Source: Sanguinoderma infundibulare (taxonomy: Eukaryota; Basidiomycota; Agaricomycetes; Polyporales; Polyporaceae). Taken from it: 64,000 bases of DNA. A program made the position numbers and the translations under genes. The notes under the pieces are model-generated. The model worked only from the letters and a program-made list of their open reading frames with translations. It was not told the DNA's origin and did not search any database. Location of the stretch: assembly GCA_032821775.1 (NCBI GenBank), contig JAVLRN010000009.1, positions 1,984,001-2,048,000 of the forward strand, given 5' to 3'. Positions within the stretch are counted from its first letter, which is position 1. Each line of letters starts with the position of its first letter. Shown piece after piece: positions 57,899-64,000 of the stretch.

Positions 57899-58664
57899 AA
57901 TGGGGAGGGTTATGCGGCGGGTTTCTCTCTTTCGAACTTCGCTCCTAGAACTAAATGTCAGGGTGGTGCTGTTGCGGGTGCAGATTGTATTCGAGGAACT
58001 CACGAAGACGATCGCGGAGAGCCGCGCTTTGTGTTTGCTCCGTGAGTGCCGTTTTCTGACTGCGAGACGCGTGGCGAGGATCGCTGACCGAAGTTATAGT
58101 TTCGACGAGATTTGTGCCGATCTGTCACAGTACAGGGAGATAACTCAGAAGCGCGACGCGTTCGAGTCGTAGTCCATGGGTGGACGGCGTGACAGTACGA
58201 GGACGTCTATCTGAGGTCGTGCTCAGGCCCGTGGCCGCGACGTCTTCGCGTTATCTCTGGTACAGATACGTCATGTTGTCGCCGATGTAAAAGTCTGCGA
58301 GCATTTCAGGATTATGTGGTACTACTACCTGCGCCCATCTGAAAGGGACACTCCCTCCTATGCAGCGCTCAGCGCTGCAACAACAGTGTAGCCCAACACC
58401 GACCCGATATAGCCTCAAAGTGACAGCGAATGGTAGACTGTAGAATGAACGACGAGACAATATTGGATGACGGCCTATCGGACGATGAGTGCGCTGAGGC
58501 AAGCGCGTCGTACGTTGTCCGTTATCCTGAGAAGATCAGATTCAGACATAAGACGCTCCTCGTCATGCCATTTAACAAGGAACGCAGCCCGGCTGCGATA
58601 TCGAAGTCTCCCTTCGACCATCCTGCACCTTGCCCTACCACCCTCTGTCGTAATTGCCCACACC
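57899..58664. other. IAH1 remnant C-terminal exons and HAD upstream region
   Basis: 57899-58030 still encodes the former GDSL C-terminus (NGEGYA, then an exon after the CAG at about 57982). The remainder has no recognised gene. The HAD gene's frame stays open upstream of its ATG, but the family start is at 58665. Confidence 0.55.
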
Positions 58665-59318
58665 ATGCCCGAGGTCCAGAACCCCACCGAGTTTCGGACT
58701 CTTATCCTTGACCTCGGCGACGTCCTCTTCACCTGGTCCGCTGAGACCACGACATCGATCCCACCTCGTGTGCTCAAGGACCTCATGAACGGACCCACCT
58801 GGTTCGACTTCGAGCGCGGACGGATCTCGCAGGAGGAGTGTTACGCACGAGTTAGCGAAGAGTTCGCGGTGCCGCCATCCGACGTCCACGAGGCGTTTAA
58901 ACAGGCTCGGGAGTCGCTGCGGCCAAACGAAGAGCTCCTCGCGCTCGTGCGGGAGCTGAAGGCGCAGTACGCGGGGCAGCTGCGCGTCTTCGCGCTGTCG
59001 AACATCTCCCTGCCTGACTACGAGTTCGTGATCACGCTGCCCACGGACTGGTCCATTTTCGACAGGGTCTTCGCGTCTGCGCTCCTTGGGGAGCGTAAGC
59101 CGGACCTGGCGACGTATGAGAAGGTCGTGCGGGAGACGGGCATCGACCCGTCCACGGCGGTGTTTGTGGATGACAGGCTGGAGAATGTGGAGGCTGCGAA
59201 GAAGCTGGGGATGCGCGGGATCGTGTTCGACAAGCAGGAGGGCGTATTCCAGGCGCTGAGGAAGATCTTTGGGGACCGGGTGCAAGCTATTGAGGAGAAG
59301 CAGGGCAGGGGAGACTGA
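58665..59318 (+). CDS. HAD-superfamily hydrolase, intronless
   Basis: A 217-residue single-exon haloacid-dehalogenase family protein (subfamily IA). ATG 58665 gives MPEVQNPTEFRTLILDLGDV; the frame is open upstream, but this start fits the family length. Motif I reads LDLGDVLFTW: the nucleophile Asp is present, but the usual Asp+2 acid-base is Gly (D-L-G-D), as in some HAD members of the epoxide-hydrolase N-domain / phosphatase group. The cap has WFDFERGRISQEECYARV. Motif II is ALSNIS, motif III Lys is in GERKPDLATYE, and motif IV is VFVDDRLENVEAAKKLGM. Layout resembles yeast YihX-like and sEH N-terminal domain proteins. Substrate unknown. Cytosolic. Confidence 0.88.
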   Translation: MPEVQNPTEFRTLILDLGDVLFTWSAETTTSIPPRVLKDLMNGPTWFDFERGRISQEECYARVSEEFAVPPSDVHEAFKQARESLRPNEELLALVRELKAQYAGQLRVFALSNISLPDYEFVITLPTDWSIFDRVFASALLGERKPDLATYEKVVRETGIDPSTAVFVDDRLENVEAAKKLGMRGIVFDKQEGVFQALRKIFGDRVQAIEEKQGRGD

Positions 59319-59735
59319 GGAGGTGTGGTGGGAGGGCAAGGGAGAGGATGTTTATTCGATGGGAGAAGAGAGTGGATCTGATCTGCGGATCTGGTTGAGT
59401 GCGCTGTAGTGCGATCAGGATCTCGACTTTGAAGTATGTATGTATGTATGTCCAGCCGCGGTGGTCCAGATGTACTCCATTGCATTTCCTTGCTTTCTTT
59501 GCTGCTGTCCCTGCTATAGACGTTTATATACACCGCCGAATGCTCTCGAATGCTTTCTTCATCCCGAAGAGACGAGAATCGGTCCGAGGACACCGAAGAC
59601 GTGGATGACGACGCTGCAGGCGCTTAGGCGCATTTCTCTTCCGCGAACCTCCATCACTCGCCCCTTTCTCCCCGCCGTCGTTGTCCTCCGCTAGCCCCTG
59701 GATACGCCTCACAGCCTATCTTGTTCTCGCCACTC
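59319..59735. other. gap with (GTAT)n microsatellite
   Basis: 417 bases between the HAD gene and muskelin. A GTAT tetranucleotide repeat, about four and a half units, lies at 59434-59451. The muskelin promoter is expected here; no TATA box is obvious. Confidence 0.55.
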
Positions 59736-62700
59736 ATGAGCGACCACGCCCCAGAACCAGAACCAGACCTTAAGCCGGTCGAATACGAAATTGCTGGCTC
59801 GTCCGAACACAGCGGTGCATATGTAGCCGAGAACATCCTTTCTGACAGGCCCCGCGACCAGACCAGCAGATGGAGTGCCGCGCTTACTGTATCAAATACG
59901 AAGCAATGGATGCGGCTGCGCCTCAAGAACCTGTGCGTTCTCAGTTGAGTGGTTTGCAGCGTCTCTCCCCCTATTATAGCACTTCATTAACCGCCCATCC
60001 CCGCAGAGAGCATCACGTTTGGCAAGGTGAGTTTGACTACCCGTTCAGAAGGTGTTCCCGAAGCCACGGTTGAACATATGACACGCATTCTATGCGCTTC
60101 AGTTCTATAAGAGTGGGTCGGAGATTAGCCCAGAAACGTGTATGGGTCAGGCGAGGCTAACGCATGTTGTCTAGCACACCCATGTAACATGAAAGAATTC
60201 AAGATCTTGGTCGGCTTGACCGAGGGAAATATGACCGAGGTGGAGCTTTTCTTTTCTTGCCCGTCTTGCAGACCTCTCACCGCTATAACCGTCTGCACAG
60301 GTCCTACAGGCTGGCCTCAAAAACGACGCGACTCCAGAGACGTTCTCCATCAAGTCTACCAACCGTGTTGGAATGCCGTTTCCAACGAAGTTCATCGAGA
60401 TAGTGCCTTTGTCGTAAGTACTCTATCGTCATGTTTCCTCCGTTGTGCTCACTCTGCCATATGATCCAGCGCACACGGCCAAAGCTTCAACACGTCGATC
60501 TGGCACGTCTCGTTGTCAGGCATCACCGACGAGGCTTACGTCGAACAAATCCGTCTTAAGCACCACGAGGTCCGTCGACACCTTCCTACCAACACCCTCT
60601 GCTAACAAACGCACAGTACCGAGAGAACGTTGCTCTCCGCCAGATTCTCAAGCACCTCCGCCAACGCCGCTTCCTCACCCCAGTCACCCAAATTCTCGCC
60701 CGCTCCGGCCTCCAGCTCGAGCACCCCCTAGTCACCTCCCTTCACTCCGCGTTCGTCCTCCACGGGGCCTGGGCCGAGGCCGAGAAGCTCGTCCGCGACT
60801 GCGCCGACGCCGGCCTCCTCCGCGCCTACCGCCACGCGTGCCAGGCACGCATGCGCTGGACGCGGGTCCGCGGGCTCGACCCGGACGGCGACGTGCCCTG
60901 TCGTCGTGGCGGCCATGCGATGTGCATTGACGAGCAGGGCGGGCTAATATACCTTTTCGGCGGCTGGGACGGGCAGCGGTCTCTCGACGACTTTTGGGTG
61001 TACGAGATCGCGAAGGACGCGTGGAGGTGCCTGACCGTGGCGACATCAAGGGAGAAGAACGGACCGGGCCCGAGGGCGTGCCACAAGATGGTGTTTGACA
61101 GTAAGACGGGTTCGATCTACCTGCTGGGGCGACTGGGAGAGGGTGACGGGATGGATGCGCATCGGGAGAGATCGGAGATACGGGCAGAGGGGCACCGGGA
61201 CGGCACATTACCATGGGCAGGTCCCCCAGTGATTCCTGGAGCTGCTCTGTCGGAGGCTGGGCCGGCGTACCCGTCGCAGTGCTCAGAGTTTTACAGGTAC
61301 CACACGCGCGGGCTGGACGCGGGCAGCTGGGACTTGTTGTCGCTTGACACGGCGGTGAGCAATTATAGTGCGCATATATATGCTGTGAGACGTAGTGCTG
61401 ATGACCATCTCTTCAGTCCTCAGGTGGCCCACCACTGATCTTTGATCACCAGATGGCCATAGACAGCGACGCCCAGATGATTTACGTCTCTGGGGGGCGT
61501 GTCGTCGAGGCGGAGTGGGAAGCGCTGAAGTTTTCGGGTTTGTATAGCTATGATATCAGGACAGGCAATTGGAAGATGTACAAGTAAGTGTCCAACCACG
61601 GCTGCCTAGTTTGCCTATAACTGACGGGCAGTGTAGCACGTCTGACGCGTACGCATCACATCCTTTCATTCCTCCACGGTGGGGTGAGGACTGTCTACCT
61701 TCTTTAGGAAGTGCATATATGCTGAACGCGGTGCTAGGACACTCCATGGTGCTCGACCATAAATCTCAAACGCTCTTCATCTTCGCTGGCCAACGAGACG
61801 AGCATTATCTTTCCGACATGTATGCGTTCCACATACCCACAAACACCGTCACGGAACTCTTTCCGAACTTCACGTCCGTTGGGGGCCCCGACGCGTGCTT
61901 TACGCAACGGGCGGTCATCGATCCCGAGAAGCAGGAGGTCTACGTGTGGGTGCCGTCTGTCCATGCTTTGAACGAATTAGATGATAATGCTTTTTGCCTG
62001 GCAGGTTATGCGGGCTTACGCGTCCCAAACAGAACGCAGCCCCCGTCCTGGAGACTGAGTCGCCATACTGGATATACCGTTACGACCGGCCTGAGCTCCC
62101 CGGAAAGTGGACGAAGATCCTGCCCGAGAAGGAGACGGACGTGGTTTGCCCGCATCCACGGTATGCGCACCAGACGGTGTACGACTGTATGTCGGGCATC
62201 GTGTATATGCATGGCGGGAATGCTGGACTTGGACATGACGAGGGTGACCATGATCATGATCACGAACCGCGGCCGTCATCTTCTGGTGCTGATGCGGAGC
62301 CACGAGGGAATGCGTCTCGTTCGCCGAGGGATGCGGATACGGAGAGGAGGTTAGATGATTTCTGGCGTATGGAGATCGTACGGTATGTTCTCGTAATCAC
62401 AGCGTTGGCGACATCGCTGATAGTTTGCATAGACCAAGCAACGAGGAGATCGTACGACGGGCGTTATACGAGATCAGGCAGCAGCAGTGAGCATGGCTCA
62501 TACAATTCTTCCCTTCCCCCCAATTTAACACTTCTTTCACAGGTTTAGAGAGATGTGCGAGGACGGGCCTTCCATCAAAGCCCTCACGTTCCTGCAGACC
62601 CGCGTCTCGTCTGTCGTGAATCACGAAGATCCCGACGAGGCCAAGGTCTTCCGCGCCCTCCTCTCGGCGCACCTGCTGGCAGCGCCCCTGCGCCCAACAG

Positions 62701-63020
62701 TCCCCACCAGGTCGGGTACCAGCACCCCAACCACGGTGCGTGCTAGCACGAGTTCCCCTGCAGCTCCAGGTGGGCGCGCGGACAGCCCTCCACCGCGCAA
62801 GCGGTCTCGCCCGAGCTCGCCCATCCCTGATGCAGCAGGTGCACCGGTCATCCGGTTAGACGAGGACCCAGTGGAGGAGGGCGGGAGCCCGCCGTCCCCA
62901 GAGCGGTATCGGCAGCGGACGATGATGTTCGAGAAGCTGCTCGGGTTCGTGAACGAGGATGCGAAGCAGCCGGATATGAACCTGATGGACATGCTATCGA
63001 CGGACGGGTTGGTGATTTGA
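59736..63020 (+). CDS. MKLN1: muskelin homolog (discoidin-like, LisH/CTLH, kelch)
   Basis: A subunit linked to the CTLH/GID E3 ubiquitin ligase in animals. ATG 59736 starts MSDHAPEPEPDLKPVEYEIA. The muskelin N-terminal discoidin-like domain has SITFGKFYKTHPCNMKEFKI and TEVLQAGLKNDATPETF, with SFNTSIWHVSLSGI. LisH/CTLH helices follow (ALRQILKHLRQRRFLTPVTQ). Then kelch repeats: RRGGHAMCIDEQGGLIYLFG, CHKMVFDSKTGSIYLLG, GHSMVLDHKSQTLFIFAGQ, RYAHQTVYDCMSGIVYMHG. A conserved helical C-terminus has FREMCEDGPSIKALTFLQTR. A His/Asp stretch (DHDHDHEP) lies in the last kelch loop and a Ser/Pro-rich disordered segment near the end. About ten introns; the first exon ends at a GTTGAG donor (about 59947), giving VLK-SITFGK. 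Stop 63020. Confidence 0.93.
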
Positions 63021-63307
63021 ATATTGAGCTGTCGTACGGTTGCATCGGTTCGGTATGAACGTTCACATCTTGTATTTTTGGTTTTGCAATTGTTGCGTGC
63101 TTTGTACATTTTGGTTCGTTTCTCGTCTATGCCATTGAATGTACGTATGATTGTTTTACTTTCGCATGCTTCTGTAGGTCTTGTGTAGCATTGAATAGGG
63201 ACTTTGGTACATTGGAACAATACGCATTACAGTAGCCGGTCTCCCCCTCGTCCTTTGCTTGTATCTTCTCCTATAGCACAGTCGCCCGTTCAGACAATGA
63301 TTTTGAT
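63021..63307. terminator. convergent 3' region of muskelin and PFD4
   Basis: 287 bases of AT-richer DNA between two convergent stop codons, the shared 3'-UTR/polyadenylation zone. T-rich runs and ATTGAATG-type sequences are present, but no specific poly(A) site is assigned. Confidence 0.4.
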
Positions 63308-63956
63308 TTACTCATCGAGGTTGATCGCGCGGCCAAACTTGGCGTACAGCGTGACCTTGAGCTCCTTCATGGCCTTCCCGCACTCCTCTGCGCTGGACGT
63401 GCACTTTTCGAGTTCGTCGTTGAGTGCGGAGAGGTCCATTTCTAGCCGCTTGACCGCTCGTGGGTGGGGTAGATGGATGAACGCTTCGCCGATCTTGTAC
63501 CTGCCCGAACGAAAACGGAGGCATTGAGCAGGATGAATGGGGGAATTGTGGGAGATGACAGGACGTACATCACGGATTGATCCTCGTCCGCGAGCTCGAG
63601 CTCCATCGAGATGTCATCCAGGGCCTCCTTCTCCGCCTATGCAGACAAGGCGAGCGTTCAAGCCAGTACGACGCGAGTAATGAGTGGGGGCGACATACCT
63701 TCAGCGCCTTGATCTTCTCCTCAATCGACTGCAATCGCCCGTTGAGCTTCGAGAAGGTGCTGATCCTCTGCTGGTCCTCTGGCGGCAGCGCGGCATGAGC
63801 ATTCTTGCAGCCCCAGCTGCAGCGTACCAGACGGAGAGCGCGTACCCCAAGTCACTTCGGTGTTGTCGTCGTTTTCGTCTTCTTGCGGAAGCTGACGGGC
63901 AGGTTAGCTGGCGACGGGGAAACTGGTGTTGAAGACGGCGTACTTGCCATGCGCAT
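63308..63956 (-). CDS. PFD4: prefoldin subunit 4
   Basis: A beta-type prefoldin subunit of the hexameric co-chaperone that hands nascent actin and tubulin to the CCT chaperonin (yeast Gim3). A tiny first coding exon ATGCGCATG (63948-63956) is followed by an intron with a GC donor (GCAAGT...GTCAG). The next exon reads LPQEDENDDNTEVTW, and a further intron leads to EDQQRISTFSKLNGRLQ, the family signature. A coiled-coil helix (LQSIEEKIKALKEEKEALDD) is followed by the beta hairpin VMYKIGEAFIHLPHPRAVKR and a second helix, ending GRAINLDE at 63308. Length about 130 residues, normal for Pfd4. The MRM-LP start matches the usual MRML(L/P) of the family, which supports the GC-AG intron. Confidence 0.93.
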
Positions 63957-64000
63957 TGTGGTTACGGTCGCTGAGCAAGGGATATCTATTTAGTCCAGCC

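Noticed and set aside
58467..58664. Upstream in-frame extension of the HAD protein (66 extra residues)
   Set aside because: The extension is Arg/Ser-rich and could be a presequence, but the family length and the favourable CACCATGCC context support the start at 58665. Kept as an alternative only.

Overview
The window is nuclear DNA of a filamentous basidiomycete, most likely an Agaricomycete of the Polyporales (wood-decay) type. Nearly every gene is cut by short introns of about 50-70 bases with CTNAY-like branch sites. Coding sequence is GC-rich, intergenic gaps are short, and the gene content fits: a copper radical oxidase, the fungal BTB/POZ family with the 'FDDADADI' start, F-box/LRR-like proteins, and single-copy eukaryotic housekeeping genes. 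No bacterial, plasmid, CRISPR, rRNA or convincing tRNA signal was seen.

Layout. 1-12.8 kb: a secreted, probably GPI-anchored copper radical oxidase (minus), about 4 kb with no recognisable gene, an Hsp20/alpha-crystallin-domain protein with a very long disordered N-terminus (plus), then another 2.7 kb gap. 12.8-40.3 kb is a housekeeping block: AFG1-type mitochondrial ATPase (minus) divergent from SEY1, the ER-fusion GTPase (plus); a small secreted ricin-B-lectin-like protein (plus); TOP3 (minus); UTP25 (minus) divergent from RSE1/SF3b130 (plus); MEF1 (plus); SEC13 (minus); and a tandem ABM-domain protein (minus).

40.7-57 kb is an accessory, fast-changing stretch. It has an LRR/F-box-like protein, three BTB/POZ paralogs (two intact, one broken by a stop and a frameshift), a decayed BTB fragment, a diverged direct repeat of about 420 bp, an F-box-like protein, a HAD phosphatase, and a glutaredoxin-like membrane protein with no cysteine at all. 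57-64 kb returns to conserved genes: an IAH1-type GDSL esterase with an in-frame stop near its C-terminus, a second HAD hydrolase, muskelin, and prefoldin subunit 4.

Functionally the window mixes organelle quality control and translation (AFG1, MEF1), ER shape and traffic (SEY1, SEC13), RNA processing (UTP25, RSE1), DNA topology (TOP3), cytoskeletal chaperoning (prefoldin) and ubiquitin-ligase adaptors (muskelin, BTB and F-box families). The clearest unusual signals are the cysteine-free glutaredoxin fold, three zinc knuckles in TOP3 each split by an intron at the same point, tiny first or last coding exons (SEC13, prefoldin 4, BTB family), a GC-AG intron, and birth-and-death evolution of the BTB cluster. 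Gene models were built by eye from reading frames and splice sites. Spans are firm; individual splice sites are inferred unless stated.
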